The notes under the pieces: model-generated | The model's input: only the letters and a program-made list of their open reading frames with translations | Told to the model about the DNA's origin: nothing | The model's database searches: none | Program-made: the position numbers and the translations under genes | Assembly (NCBI RefSeq): GCF_024753245.1 | Contig: NZ_JANUGX010000019.1 | Location: forward strand, 1 to 64,000 | Source: Massilia norwichensis | GTDB lineage: Bacteria; Pseudomonadota; Gammaproteobacteria; Burkholderiales; Burkholderiaceae_D | Direction: 5' to 3' | DNA: 64,000 nt | In this document: positions 9,440 to 18,741 of the stretch, one piece after another | Layout of the letters: each line of letters starts with the position of its first letter | How positions within the stretch are numbered: position 1 is the first letter of the stretch

Positions 9440-10390
9440 ATGGACACCACGGCCGCCGACGACTGGACCGGCCGCTACCTGGACGAGCTGCGCACCCAGC
9501 GCAAGCTCTCCAGCCACACGATTGCCGCCTATGCGCGCGACCTGGCCGAGCTCGGCGCATTCAGCGCCAAACTGGCCGGCCACACCGACTGGGCCAGGCT
9601 GACCCACTTCGACATCCGCCGCTTTGCCGCCAAGCTGCACGCCGACGGCCAGAGTCCGACCTCGATCGCGCGCAAGCTGTCCGGCTGGCGCGGCTTCTTC
9701 AACTGGCTGGCGCGCCATACGCCGCTGCCCGCCAACCCGGTCGAGGGCGTGCGCGCCCCGCGCCGTGCCAAGCGCCTGCCGAAAGCCCTGCCTGTCGACG
9801 ATGCCGTGCGCCTGATGGAGGCGCACCGCGGCGGCCATCCCGAGCCAAGCGAGCTGTGCGACCGCGCGATGTTCGAGCTCCTGTATTCGAGTGGTCTGCG
9901 GGTGTCGGAACTGGCCGGCCTGGATGTCGGCTTCGTGCCGGCCAGGGACGGTCTGCCCGCCTCGCTCGGCTGGCTGGACTTGGCCGCCCAGGAAGTCGTG
10001 GTCACCGGCAAGGGCAATAAAATGCGGCGGGTGCCGGTCGGCGGCCCGGCGCGTGAGGCGATCGCGACCTGGCTGGCGGTGCGTCCGCCGGCCAGCGACG
10101 GCAGCAATGCGCTGTTCCTGTCGGCACGTGGTGCCCGTGTCAGCCCGCGCGTGGTCCAGCACCGCCTCAAGAACCACGCGATCAAGGCCGGCCTGCCGGT
10201 CCACGTGCACCCGCACGTGCTGCGCCATTCCTTCGCCTCGCACCTGCTGCAATCCTCGGGCGACCTGCGCGCGGTCCAGGAACTGCTGGGCCACGCCAGC
10301 ATCACCTCGACCCAGATCTATACCTCGCTCGATTTCCAGCACCTGGCTGCTGTCTACGACAAGGCCCATCCGCGCGCCAAGGCGAAATAA
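9440..10390 (+). CDS. xerC: Tyrosine recombinase XerC
   Basis: Chromosome-dimer resolution recombinase that acts with XerD at dif. The 316-residue protein has the SAM-like N-terminal core-binding domain and a complete catalytic set: R154 (SGLRVSEL), K191 (GKGNK), H259-x-x-R262 (HVLRHSF), H285 (LLGHAS) and Y294 (QIYTSL). It lies 16 nt after DUF484. This is the housekeeping recombinase; it is unrelated in context to the three island recombinases beyond 44,980. Confidence 0.95.
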   Translation: MDTTAADDWTGRYLDELRTQRKLSSHTIAAYARDLAELGAFSAKLAGHTDWARLTHFDIRRFAAKLHADGQSPTSIARKLSGWRGFFNWLARHTPLPANPVEGVRAPRRAKRLPKALPVDDAVRLMEAHRGGHPEPSELCDRAMFELLYSSGLRVSELAGLDVGFVPARDGLPASLGWLDLAAQEVVVTGKGNKMRRVPVGGPAREAIATWLAVRPPASDGSNALFLSARGARVSPRVVQHRLKNHAIKAGLPVHVHPHVLRHSFASHLLQSSGDLRAVQELLGHASITSTQIYTSLDFQHLAAVYDKAHPRAKAK

Positions 10391-10442
10391 AGCCTGGCTC
10401 GAATAGATCAAAGGTCGGCAGCGCACAAGACCGCCGCCGGTG

Positions 10443-10469
10443 GTGACATTCCGCAAATTCCGGCATAAT
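10443..10469 (+). promoter_or_regulatory. Candidate promoter upstream of the COG0523 GTPase
   Basis: GTGACA at 10443-10448 and CATAAT at 10464-10469 are separated by 15 bp, about 50 bp before the gene start. Both hexamers are near consensus but the spacing is short. No Zur-type palindrome is visible. Confidence 0.35.
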
Positions 10470-10518
10470 CCCCCGATTCTCGGCCGCCAGACGGCCTATT
10501 TAGATCGGATAGCGAAAT

Positions 10519-11568
10519 ATGGAATTAATCCCCAGCACCATTCTGACCGGCTTTCTCGGCGCCGGCAAAACCACGCTGCTCAACCGCATCCTGCAGGAAA
10601 ACCATGGTCTGCGCATCGCCGTGATCGAGAACGAGTTCGGCCAGGAAAACATCGACAACGAGATCCTGGTGCAGGATTCGGGCGAACAGATCGTCGAAAT
10701 GAACAACGGCTGCATCTGCTGCACCGTGCGCGGCGACCTGATCGTTGCGCTGGGCAATCTGGCACGCAAGCGCGATGCCGGCGAGCTGCAGTTCGACCGC
10801 GTGGTCATCGAAACCACCGGCCTGGCTAATCCCGGCCCGGTGGCGCAGACCTTCTTCGTCGACGAGGAAGTGGGTGCACACTATCTGCTCGACGCCGTGG
10901 TCACCGTGGTCGATGCCCGCCACGGCATGGACCAGCTGGACCGCCACGAGGAAGCCCAGCGCCAGGTCGGCTTCGCGGACAAGATCCTGCTGTCGAAAAC
11001 CGACCTGGTCGATGCCGCCGCGCTCGAGGAACTCAAGGCGCGCATCCGCCGCATCAACCCGCGCGCGCCGATCAGCACCTCGGACTTCGGCCGCGCGCCG
11101 ATCCAGGAAGTGCTCGACCTGCGCGGCTTCAATCTGAACGACAAGCTGGAACTCGACCCGGCTTTCCTGACCGCCGACGAGGCCCACGAGCACGGCCACG
11201 ATCACGATCATGACCACGTGCACACCGAAGCCTGCGACCACAGCCACGACCACCATCACGGCCACCACAGCGACGACATCGCCGCCTTCGTCTTCAAGAG
11301 CGAGCGCGCTTTCGATCCGGAACGCCTCGACCAGTTCCTCGGCAGCATGGTGCAAGTGTTTGGTCCCAACATGCTGCGCTATAAAGGCGTACTCTTGATG
11401 GCCGGTGCGGACCGCAAGGTCGTATTCCAAGGCGTGCATCAAATCATGGGCAGCGACCTGGGTGCAAAGTGGGGCGATCAAGAAGTCCGCGGCAGCAAAA
11501 TGGTGTTTATTGGTAAAAATTTACCAAAAGATGTCTTTATCCGCGGATTGGAACAATGTTTGGTATAA
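10519..11568 (+). CDS. CobW/COG0523 family GTP-binding metal chaperone
   Basis: P-loop GTPase of the G3E family, which delivers metals (zinc or cobalt) to client proteins. Seen: Walker A GFLGAGKT at residues 11-18, the metal-binding C-x-C-C motif at C65-C68 (GCICC), and a histidine-rich stretch at roughly residues 224-251 (repeated HDH and HH). The C-terminal CobW_C domain follows. It sits just upstream of dksA. COG0523-dksA neighbours are known in zinc-starvation responses of some proteobacteria, but this dksA has lost most zinc ligands and no Zur box is visible, so zinc control is only inferred. Confidence 0.9.
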   Translation: MELIPSTILTGFLGAGKTTLLNRILQENHGLRIAVIENEFGQENIDNEILVQDSGEQIVEMNNGCICCTVRGDLIVALGNLARKRDAGELQFDRVVIETTGLANPGPVAQTFFVDEEVGAHYLLDAVVTVVDARHGMDQLDRHEEAQRQVGFADKILLSKTDLVDAAALEELKARIRRINPRAPISTSDFGRAPIQEVLDLRGFNLNDKLELDPAFLTADEAHEHGHDHDHDHVHTEACDHSHDHHHGHHSDDIAAFVFKSERAFDPERLDQFLGSMVQVFGPNMLRYKGVLLMAGADRKVVFQGVHQIMGSDLGAKWGDQEVRGSKMVFIGKNLPKDVFIRGLEQCLV

Positions 11569-11598
11569 ACTACTCCGGTTCTGCAAACCGGTAGTTGA
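11566..11598 (+). other. Stem-loop overlapping the stop of the COG0523 gene
   Basis: AACTAC..CGGTT and AACCGGTAGTT form an 11-bp stem with a two-base bulge around a ctgca loop. No T-run follows, so intrinsic termination is doubtful. It may be a processing or attenuation element between the GTPase gene and dksA. Confidence 0.35.
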
Positions 11599-11725
11599 AC
11601 GACTGGACAAGGCGGGGTGTCCAAGCCCGCCGTTACGGCAGCAAACCAGCGCACAGCTCAACAGGAGTAGGCGCTGAGTAAGCTGATAAAATGGAAACTC
11701 TGTCGTATCAAAGGTAAGTGAAGTC

Positions 11726-12178
11726 ATGACTAAAACAACGAAACCGAACACCGCGGCGCAGCCCGAAGAACGTCTCCTGACGGAAGAAGAGATTCGGGCG
11801 ATGAGCGACGACGACTACATGAACCCGGCCCAGCTGGCGTTCTTCAAGAACCGCCTGCAAGAGCTCGAGAAGGAATTGCTGAAGAACGCCGGCGAGACGA
11901 CTGAGCACCTGCGCGAAACCGTCCTGGTGCCGGATCCGGCCGACCGCGCCACGATCGAGGAAGAGCACGCGCTCGAACTGCGTACCCGTGACCGCGAACG
12001 CAAGCTGCTCAAGAAGGTGCAGCAATCGCTGGCGGCCATCGAATCGGGCGAATACGGCTGGTGCGATGAAACCGGCGAACCGATCGGCGTTGCGCGCCTG
12101 ATCGCCCGCCCGACCGCGACCCTGTCGCTGGAAGCCCAGCAGCGCCGCGAACTGAAACAAAAGCTGTACGGTGACTGA
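11726..12178 (+). CDS. dksA: RNA polymerase-binding transcription factor DksA (single-cysteine type)
   Basis: Secondary-channel regulator that works with ppGpp in the stringent response. The 150-residue protein has the coiled-coil with the tip motif D70-x-x-D73-x-A75 needed for activity. The C-terminal region follows the DksA consensus (GEYGWCDETGEPIG, ARLIARPTATL), but only one cysteine (C113) remains of the four that bind zinc in the E. coli protein. A zinc-independent fold of the kind described for cysteine-poor DksA proteins is therefore expected. A strong terminator follows. Confidence 0.93.
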   Translation: MTKTTKPNTAAQPEERLLTEEEIRAMSDDDYMNPAQLAFFKNRLQELEKELLKNAGETTEHLRETVLVPDPADRATIEEEHALELRTRDRERKLLKKVQQSLAAIESGEYGWCDETGEPIGVARLIARPTATLSLEAQQRRELKQKLYGD

Positions 12179-12197
12179 AGCCTGACAAGCTCTGCCG

Positions 12198-12230
12198 AAA
12201 AAAGCATGCGTTCCCCGCATGCTTTTTTTA
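12198..12230 (+). terminator. Rho-independent terminator after dksA
   Basis: A-tract, GCATGCG stem (12204-12210), TTCCC loop, CGCATGC (12216-12222), then seven Ts. The A-tract and T-tract extend the stem, so it could work in both directions. Confidence 0.9.
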
Positions 12231-12380
12231 TTTGAGCGACAGTTTGAGCTACATGGATATTTCCCATGGGATACACTAACGTCGGCTGACCTGTCGCTTG
12301 ACGCAGCTCAGGCGTGCGCGCCACGTGCGGCGGGTCGCCGTGCTACTGTCTCGACCGGTGAAACGGTAACAAGGACCGAC

Positions 12381-13799
12381 GTGGGACTCTTTTCCTTCCT
12401 GAAGAAAAAGAACGATGCGCCTGAGGCGCGGGCCGGCGCACGCCCGCGCAGTATGGCCCTGCATCCTGGCGAACTGCCGGACACCGCCAGCGCGTTTGCC
12501 CCGACCACCCGCATGTCGCTCGACACCGAAGCCGAACGCGAGCGCCAGCGCGAGATCGCGCGTGCCACCGCCGCCAAGATCGACGAGATCGAGCTGGAAA
12601 TGACCTCCGACATCTTCGACGACCATGCCTGGGCCGGCAACCGGCGCGCGCCGGCGGTCGCGGCCGGCGCCTCCAGCGCGCCCCTACTCGACCTGAACAC
12701 GGCCGACCTGCTGGTGCAGGAAATCTCCCCAAGCACCGCCGTCGCCCCCTCCAGCGCGCCGGCGGTCGAGGAAGCGGCGATCTTGTATGCCAACGGCCAG
12801 CTGGAGGCTGCCGAAGCGGTGCTGCGCGAATGCCTGGACGGCGCCTGCCGCAGCGAGCGCCAGCCCTGGTGGATGCTGTTCGACCTCTACCAGGCCAGCG
12901 GCCGCGAACCGGCCTTCGAGAGCATCGCAATCGACTACGCCAGCCATTTCGAAACCTCGCCGCCGGCCTATTCGCCCATCCTTGCACCACTGGCGGCGCA
13001 GCGGGGCCAACAAGCTTTTGCCGGGGTGACCCCGACCGCCACCCTGTCGGGCCAGCTCGACGCCGGTGCCGCTGCCCAGCTGTCGCACGTGCTGGCATCG
13101 AACCTGCCGCTGGTGCGACTGGATTTCAGCACGGTCGCCGCGGCCACGCCGGCAGGTTGCGCGGTCCTGCTCGAGGCCCTGCAGACCCTGCGTCGCGCCG
13201 GCCGCGAACTGGTCGTGGCCGGTGCCGACCACCTGCTTGCGGTCTTGCGGCCCATGCTGGCAATCGGCGACCGCACACCCGGCGAAGCGCCCTGGCTGCT
13301 GCTGCTCGAACTGCTGCTCCTGATGAACCGCGAAAAGGATTTCGAAGAAACGGCGATGGACTATTGCGTCACTTTCGAGGTCTCGCCGCCCTCCTTCGAG
13401 GCGCCGGCGCGGGCCGCCGTCAGCCTGGGCGCCAGCAGAGGTCCGGGCAAGGGCGGTCCGGCCGCCGCCGGCGACCATTTCCTGTTGCCGGGCCTGGTCG
13501 AAGGCGCCAGCGCGGCGCTGCTGGACGCGATTACGGCGTATGCCGGTGAGCGTGCGGCGCTGGTGCTGGACTGTTCGCGCCTGGCGCGCATCGACTACGC
13601 GGCGGCGAACGCCCTCGCCACCCGCCTGCGCCAGCTCGCCGACCATCCCGGCAGCGATGGCAAAGATGGCAACGATGACAACGGCGGCAATAACGGCAAG
13701 CGCCGCATCGAACTGCGCGACCTGAACCACCTTGTGGCCGCCCTGCTGCGCCTGCTGGGTGCCGGCGATGTCGCCCGTCTGTACGCGCACAAGTATTGA
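12381..13799 (+). CDS. STAS-domain protein with FimV-like tandem repeats
   Basis: A 472-residue protein beginning at GTG 12381, chosen because AAGGA lies 6-10 nt upstream; the longer ORF to 12219 has no ribosome site. After a variable, low-complexity N-terminal 110 residues, two similar modules follow. Each contains a short helical tetratricopeptide-like part (PWWMLFDLYQASGREPAFES and PWLLLLELLLLMNREKDFEE) and a STAS-like fold ending in ALVLDCSRLARIDYAAANAL. A glycine/aspartate-rich low-complexity linker lies near residues 425-437. It precedes hslVU, with a 90-bp gap. Function is unknown. Confidence 0.75.
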   Translation: MGLFSFLKKKNDAPEARAGARPRSMALHPGELPDTASAFAPTTRMSLDTEAERERQREIARATAAKIDEIELEMTSDIFDDHAWAGNRRAPAVAAGASSAPLLDLNTADLLVQEISPSTAVAPSSAPAVEEAAILYANGQLEAAEAVLRECLDGACRSERQPWWMLFDLYQASGREPAFESIAIDYASHFETSPPAYSPILAPLAAQRGQQAFAGVTPTATLSGQLDAGAAAQLSHVLASNLPLVRLDFSTVAAATPAGCAVLLEALQTLRRAGRELVVAGADHLLAVLRPMLAIGDRTPGEAPWLLLLELLLLMNREKDFEETAMDYCVTFEVSPPSFEAPARAAVSLGASRGPGKGGPAAAGDHFLLPGLVEGASAALLDAITAYAGERAALVLDCSRLARIDYAAANALATRLRQLADHPGSDGKDGNDDNGGNNGKRRIELRDLNHLVAALLRLLGAGDVARLYAHKY

Positions 13800-13889
13800 A
13801 CAGGCGGTCGCCCTGCGAACGCGACAGTTTCTTCTTGCAATATCGTGAATGGTCCCCACGTTCGGTGAGCAATCAACCACGAGGCAACT

Positions 13890-14423
13890 ATGGAACAATT
13901 TCACGGCACGACCATTCTGAGCGTGCGGCGCGGCGAACAGGTCGCGCTCGGCGGCGACGGCCAGGTCACTCTGGGCAACGTCGTCATGAAGGGCTCGGCG
14001 CGCAAAGTGCGCAAGCTCTACCAGGGCAAGGTGCTGTGCGGCTTCGCCGGCGGCACCGCGGACGCTTTCACCCTGCTCGACCGCTTCGAAGCCAAACTGG
14101 AAAAGCACCAGGGTAACCTGCTGCGCGCTTCGGTCGAACTGGCCAAGGATTGGCGCACCGACCGCGTGCTGCGCCGCCTGGAGGCGATGCTGCTGGTGGC
14201 CGACCGCGAGAAGACCCTGATCATCACCGGCAATGGCGACGTGCTCGAACCCGAAGACGGTATCGGCGCGATCGGCTCGGGCGGCGTGTACGCGCAGTCG
14301 GCTGCCAAGGCCCTGCAGGAAAACACGGACCTGGCCCCGGCCGACGTGGTCAAGAAGGCGCTCACCATCGCCGGCGAGCTGTGCATTTACACGAACATGT
14401 CCCACATCGTCGAGACGCTGTAA
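13890..14423 (+). CDS. hslV: ATP-dependent protease proteolytic subunit HslV
   Basis: Peptidase ring of the HslUV (ClpQY) protease. The 177-residue protein begins with a short propeptide so that T7 in [10 protein letters not shown] becomes the N-terminal catalytic threonine. Other conserved blocks are [22 protein letters not shown] and the C-terminal CIYTN. A GAGG ribosome site precedes the ATG. It overlaps hslU by one base (TAATG), a coupled operon. Confidence 0.97.
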   Translation: MEQFHGTTILSVRRGEQVALGGDGQVTLGNVVMKGSARKVRKLYQGKVLCGFAGGTADAFTLLDRFEAKLEKHQGNLLRASVELAKDWRTDRVLRRLEAMLLVADREKTLIITGNGDVLEPEDGIGAIGSGGVYAQSAAKALQENTDLAPADVVKKALTIAGELCIYTNMSHIVETL

Positions 14424-15781
14424 TGAGCAATCACCTAAATAAGCACATGAACATGACCCCGTCCGAAATCGTTTCGGAACTCGACAAGCACGTCGTCGGC
14501 CAGGGCAAGGCCAAGCGCGCGGTGGCGATCGCCCTGCGTAACCGCTGGCGCCGCCAGCAGGTGGGCGAACCCCTGCGCCACGAGATCACGCCGAAGAACA
14601 TCCTCATGATCGGCCCGACCGGCGTCGGCAAGACCGAGATCGCGCGCCGCCTGGCCAAGCTGGCCGACGCGCCTTTCATCAAGGTCGAGGCGACCAAGTT
14701 CACCGAGGTCGGCTATGTCGGCCGCGACGTCGACACCATCATCCGCGACCTGATCGACATCGGCGTCAAGCAGACCCGTGCCGCCGAGGTCAAGAAGAAC
14801 CGCCAGCGCGCCGAAGACGCGGCCGAAGACCGCGTGATCGACATCCTGGTGCCGCCGGCGCGCGACTTCGGCTTCAACGTCGCCAGCCAGGAATCCAAGG
14901 ACGGCGACGTTACCCGCCAGACCTTCCGCAAGCGTCTGCGCGAAGGCGCCCTCGACGACAAGGAAATCGAAATCGAGGTGGCCGACGCCGCCCCGCAGGT
15001 CGACATCATGGCGCCGCCGGGAATGGAAGAGATGACGGAGCAGATCAAGTCGATGTTCGCCGGCGTCGGCGCGGCCCGCAAGAAGGCACGCAAGCTGAAG
15101 ATCAAGGACGCGATGAAGATCCTGATCGAAGAGGAAGCCGCCAAGCTCGTCAACGAGGAAGAGCTGAAGCAGAAGGCGATCCAGAACGTCGAGCAGAACG
15201 GCATCGTGTTCCTGGACGAGGTCGACAAGATCGCCTCGCGCTCGGAACATGGCGGGGCCGACGTCTCGCGCGCCGGCGTGCAGCGCGACCTGCTGCCGCT
15301 GGTCGAGGGCACGACCGTCAACACGAAATATGGCATGATCAAGACCGACCACATCCTGTTCATCGCCTCGGGTGCGTTCCACCTGTCGAAACCGTCCGAC
15401 CTGATTCCGGAGCTGCAGGGCCGCTTCCCGATCCGCGTCGAGCTGGAAGCGCTGTCGGTGGAAGACTTCAAGAGCATCCTGACCTCGACCGACGCGAGTC
15501 TCACCAAGCAGTACGAGGCCTTGCTGGAGACCGAGGGCGTGAAGCTGGAATTCGCACCGGAAGGCATCCATCGCCTGGCCGAGATCGCTTATTCCGTCAA
15601 CGAGCGGACCGAGAACATCGGCGCGCGCCGGCTGTACACGGTGATGGAAAAGCTGCTCGAAGAGATCTCGTTCTCGGCGACCGACAAGTCGGGCCAGACC
15701 CTGGTCATCGACGCGGCCTACGTCAACGAGCGGCTGGATGCGCTGGCGGTCAACGAAGACCTGTCGCGCTATGTGTTGTAA
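14423..15781 (+). CDS. hslU: ATP-dependent protease ATPase subunit HslU
   Basis: AAA+ unfoldase that feeds substrates to HslV. The 452-residue protein has Walker [10 protein letters not shown], the pore loop GYVGRD, Walker [10 protein letters not shown] and the I-domain insertion between them. The C-terminus ends in YVL, matching the tail that docks into HslV. The start at 14423 is fixed by the one-base overlap with the hslV stop. Confidence 0.97.
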   Translation: MSNHLNKHMNMTPSEIVSELDKHVVGQGKAKRAVAIALRNRWRRQQVGEPLRHEITPKNILMIGPTGVGKTEIARRLAKLADAPFIKVEATKFTEVGYVGRDVDTIIRDLIDIGVKQTRAAEVKKNRQRAEDAAEDRVIDILVPPARDFGFNVASQESKDGDVTRQTFRKRLREGALDDKEIEIEVADAAPQVDIMAPPGMEEMTEQIKSMFAGVGAARKKARKLKIKDAMKILIEEEAAKLVNEEELKQKAIQNVEQNGIVFLDEVDKIASRSEHGGADVSRAGVQRDLLPLVEGTTVNTKYGMIKTDHILFIASGAFHLSKPSDLIPELQGRFPIRVELEALSVEDFKSILTSTDASLTKQYEALLETEGVKLEFAPEGIHRLAEIAYSVNERTENIGARRLYTVMEKLLEEISFSATDKSGQTLVIDAAYVNERLDALAVNEDLSRYVL

Positions 15782-15815
15782 CTGAGGTACTGTAATCGGA
15801 GAGAAGGAGGCGAAG

Positions 15816-16010
15816 ATGGCGAACAAGGCGCTTGCAACCCGGCAGAGGATGATGCTGCGCGTCGATCCGGTGCCGGTCAAACCGCGCAATCCGTTTGCCG
15901 GCTTCGCCAAGCAGCGCGCGGCCGGCTCGCATGCCAAGCCGCTGTCGAGCGAACGGCAGGCCGCCAAGCGCGCGCTCAAGAAGGTCAAGCTGACGCCCGA
16001 CGAGGAGTGA
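15816..16010 (+). CDS. Small basic hypothetical protein (64 aa)
   Basis: Starts at ATG 15816 after a strong AAGGAGG-type ribosome site, 34 nt beyond hslU. The 64-residue product is rich in lysine, arginine and alanine, ends in an acidic DEE tail, and has no membrane segment. The NPFAGFAKQRAAGSH segment hints at a disordered basic protein. I do not recognise a family. The good ribosome site and typical high-GC codon use argue that it is a real gene. Confidence 0.6.
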   Translation: MANKALATRQRMMLRVDPVPVKPRNPFAGFAKQRAAGSHAKPLSSERQAAKRALKKVKLTPDEE

Positions 16011-16044
16011 CAGCAGCGCCCTTCTTCTGTACAGTACAGAACCC

Positions 16045-16776
16045 ATGAGCTCCCCTGACATGGTTCTGGACGTCCTGCGCGCCGAACTGCGCGCTGCCGG
16101 CATCACCTACAAGATGCTGGCCGATCGCATCGCGATGAGCGAGTCGAGCATCAAGCGTATGTTCGGCCAGAAGGACATGACGCTGTCGCGCCTGGCGCAA
16201 ATCTGCCAGGCCGCCAACATCCACCTGGAAGACGTGCTGCGCCGCGCAGCCGATGCCCGGCCCCAGGCCGACACCCTCACGCTGACCCAGGAAACCTCGC
16301 TGATCGCCAACCCGCGCCTGCTGCTGATGGCGATCTGCTGTCTCGGGCACTGGAGCCTGGAACAGATCATCGAGACCTACCGCCTGACCGAACCGGAATG
16401 CATCGGCCTGCTGGCCGAGCTGGACCGGCTGGGCCTGATCGAACTGAAACCCCTGAACCGCTACACCTTGCGCGTCTCGAACGCCTTCCGCTGGCTGCCG
16501 GACGGCCCGGTGCAGCGCTACTTCCGTGAACACGTGGTGGGGGATTATTTCGACGGCCGCTTCGACGGGCCGGGTGAAGCGCTGATGTGCCTGCCTGCGC
16601 GGCTGTCGCTGGCGAGCGCCGGCGAACTCACGGAAAAAATCTATCAACTGGCCGGCGAACTGGCCCGGCTGCACCGCAACGACCGGCGCCTGGCGCCAAA
16701 CGACCGCGATGGTTTTACCTTGCTGGTCGGCTTCCGCTCGTGGGAGTTTTCTGCATTTACGGCATTGCGCCGTTAA
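16045..16776 (+). CDS. Helix-turn-helix (XRE family) transcriptional regulator
   Basis: A 243-residue protein with an N-terminal XRE-type helix-turn-helix at roughly residues 15-65 (YKMLADRIAMSESSIKRMF, LSRLAQICQAANIHLEDVL). The C-terminal ~170 residues may sense a ligand but show no motif I can name. It is convergent with gspC, with 19 bp between stops, and lies downstream of hslU and the 64-aa gene. Its target is unknown. Confidence 0.85.
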   Translation: MSSPDMVLDVLRAELRAAGITYKMLADRIAMSESSIKRMFGQKDMTLSRLAQICQAANIHLEDVLRRAADARPQADTLTLTQETSLIANPRLLLMAICCLGHWSLEQIIETYRLTEPECIGLLAELDRLGLIELKPLNRYTLRVSNAFRWLPDGPVQRYFREHVVGDYFDGRFDGPGEALMCLPARLSLASAGELTEKIYQLAGELARLHRNDRRLAPNDRDGFTLLVGFRSWEFSAFTALRR

Positions 16777-16795
16777 TCGAGAGAGCGCCTGACGC

Positions 16796-17509
16796 TTACT
16801 GGGTCGAAGGCTGGCCGTTGTTGGCCGGTCGCGTCGGCGGCGGCATCTGCACCGGCGCGGGGGCCGGGTTGTTCGCATTCTGGTTATTCGGGTTGTTCTG
16901 GTTGGCAGGCGCGCTGTTCGGGTTGGATGGCGGCGGCTCGTCGTGCTGGCCGACGTCGCCCGGCGCGGCATATTCCTGGTTCTGCGGCTGCTGCTGCGAG
17001 ACGGCGCCCGGCGACATCGGCGGCTCCGGCACCGTCGCGCCCGGCGCGAGAGTGGCGGGCATGGCGCCGGCCGGGTTGACGGCCCCACCGGCACCGCCCA
17101 TTGCCGCGGCCGGCTTGTTGTCCGCCGCCAGATCCAGCCGTTTCATGACGCCGCCGTCGGACAGCATCACATAGCGCGGGTGTACTTCCGCCAGGGTGAT
17201 CCCCGGCACCAGTTCCTTGCCCATCCTGACCGCTTTCGGCGGCGAACCCTCGGCCACGATGATGGCCACGCTCTCGCGGCCGGCCGAGACGATGCCGGTC
17301 AGCTGGTAATTGGTCGCGCTTGCGGTGGCGATCTGGCCGCCGAACAGCGTCGCCGCGGCATCGATCGACGGGTCCGGCATGCTGGTATGCGGCACCGCGG
17401 CGATCGGCCGCTGCGGCGGCTGGTACAACTGCAGGATCCAGTAGGCGAGCGAGGCCGCCAGCAGGATCACGCCGAGCAGGCTCAAAAGGAGGGGCAAACG
17501 CTTGTTCAT
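16796..17509 (-). CDS. gspC: Type II secretion system protein GspC
   Basis: Inner-membrane clamp that links the assembly platform to the secretin. The 237-residue protein has one N-terminal membrane segment (residues ~7-27) and the periplasmic homology region around ATLFGG...NYQLTGIV and PGITLAEVHPRYVMLSDGG. The C-terminal third is a proline/asparagine/glutamine-rich tail rather than a PDZ or coiled-coil domain. It is the last gene of the gspG-to-gspC operon, 11 nt after gspF. Confidence 0.9.
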   Translation of the reverse strand: MNKRLPLLLSLLGVILLAASLAYWILQLYQPPQRPIAAVPHTSMPDPSIDAAATLFGGQIATASATNYQLTGIVSAGRESVAIIVAEGSPPKAVRMGKELVPGITLAEVHPRYVMLSDGGVMKRLDLAADNKPAAAMGGAGGAVNPAGAMPATLAPGATVPEPPMSPGAVSQQQPQNQEYAAPGDVGQHDEPPPSNPNSAPANQNNPNNQNANNPAPAPVQMPPPTRPANNGQPSTQ

Positions 17510-17520
17510 CAGTGTCCTTG

Positions 17521-18741
17521 TCAGCGCACCAACTGGTTGATTTCAATAATCGGCATCAGCACCGCCAGCACGATCAGCAGCACGACCAGGCCCATGGCCA
17601 GGATCAGCACCGGCTCGAGCAGGCCGGCGATGGTCAGCGCGCGGCGTTCCAGATCCGCCTGCTGCGAATCGGCGGCGCGCTCCAGCATGGCCGGCAGCTC
17701 GCCGGTGATCTCGCCGGCGCGGATCATGTGCACCAGCATCGGCGGGAAGTATTTTTGGACCGACAAGGCGCGCGCCAGGCTCACGCCCTCGCGCACACTG
17801 GCGGTCGCGTCCTCGACCAGTCCCTTCATGGCCACGTTCGACAGCGTGTCGCGGCTGGTCTCGAGCGCGCGCAGGATCGGCACGCCGGAACCGGTGGTGA
17901 TCGCCAGTGTGCTGGCGAAGCGCGCCGTGTTCAGGCTGCGCTCGAAACGGCCGTAGACCGGGGCATCGAGCAGCCAGGCATGCCAGCGCAGCTTGAGCGC
18001 GGGATTGCGCAGCGCGCGGCGCCACATGAGCCAGGCGCCGATCAGCGCCAGTCCCACATAGATGCCATAAGCGCGCGTAAAGTTCGACACGCCCAGCATC
18101 ATGATGGTCAGGAAAGGCAGCTTCTGCTTGGTGTTGGCGAACACCGAGACGATCTGCGGCACCACGTAGGTGAGCAGGAAGATCACGATGGCGAACGCGA
18201 CCACGGTGACGATCGCCGGATACGTGAAGGCCAGGCGCACCCGCTGCACCAGCGCGTTGCGGCGCTCGATATAGTCGGCCAGGCGCGCCAGCACGCGTGC
18301 CAGCTGGCCGATCTGTTCGCCGGACGATACCAGCGCGCGGTAGATTTCGGCGAAGTCGCGCGGATGCCGCGACAGTGCGCTGGAGAAGGACGCGCCGCCC
18401 ATCACTTCGGAACGGATCGAGGCGATCAGGTCGCGCATGTAGGCGCGCTCGGCCTGCTCCAGCAGCGCCGTGAAGGCCTGCTCGAGCGGTAATCCCGCTT
18501 CCAGCAAACTGGCCAGCTGGCGCGTAAACAGGGCCAGCTCGACCTGCGACAGACGCTCGCCGAAACCGCGCGAGCGCGCCGTGCCGCTTTCGTCGACCTG
18601 GGCCGCGATGGCCTCGACCGCGAGCGGCGTCAGGCCCTGCAGGCGCAGGTCGGCGCGCGCGGCACGCGGGCTGTCGGCATTCAGCACGCCCTTGCGGGTC
18701 ACGCCGCCGGTATCGACGGCTTCGTAGCGAAAGGCCGGCAT
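17521..18741 (-). CDS. gspF: Type II secretion system platform protein GspF
   Basis: Polytopic inner-membrane platform protein. Start at 18741 is fixed by a one-base overlap with the gspE stop (TGATG). The 406-residue product contains two T2SSF domains (residues ~70-195 and ~275-395), recognisable by LALFTRQLASLLEAGLPLEQA and FASTLAITTGSGVPILRAL, and three hydrophobic segments, the last at the C-terminus. It recruits the GspE ATPase. Confidence 0.94.
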   Translation of the reverse strand: MPAFRYEAVDTGGVTRKGVLNADSPRAARADLRLQGLTPLAVEAIAAQVDESGTARSRGFGERLSQVELALFTRQLASLLEAGLPLEQAFTALLEQAERAYMRDLIASIRSEVMGGASFSSALSRHPRDFAEIYRALVSSGEQIGQLARVLARLADYIERRNALVQRVRLAFTYPAIVTVVAFAIVIFLLTYVVPQIVSVFANTKQKLPFLTIMMLGVSNFTRAYGIYVGLALIGAWLMWRRALRNPALKLRWHAWLLDAPVYGRFERSLNTARFASTLAITTGSGVPILRALETSRDTLSNVAMKGLVEDATASVREGVSLARALSVQKYFPPMLVHMIRAGEITGELPAMLERAADSQQADLERRALTIAGLLEPVLILAMGLVVLLIVLAVLMPIIEINQLVR

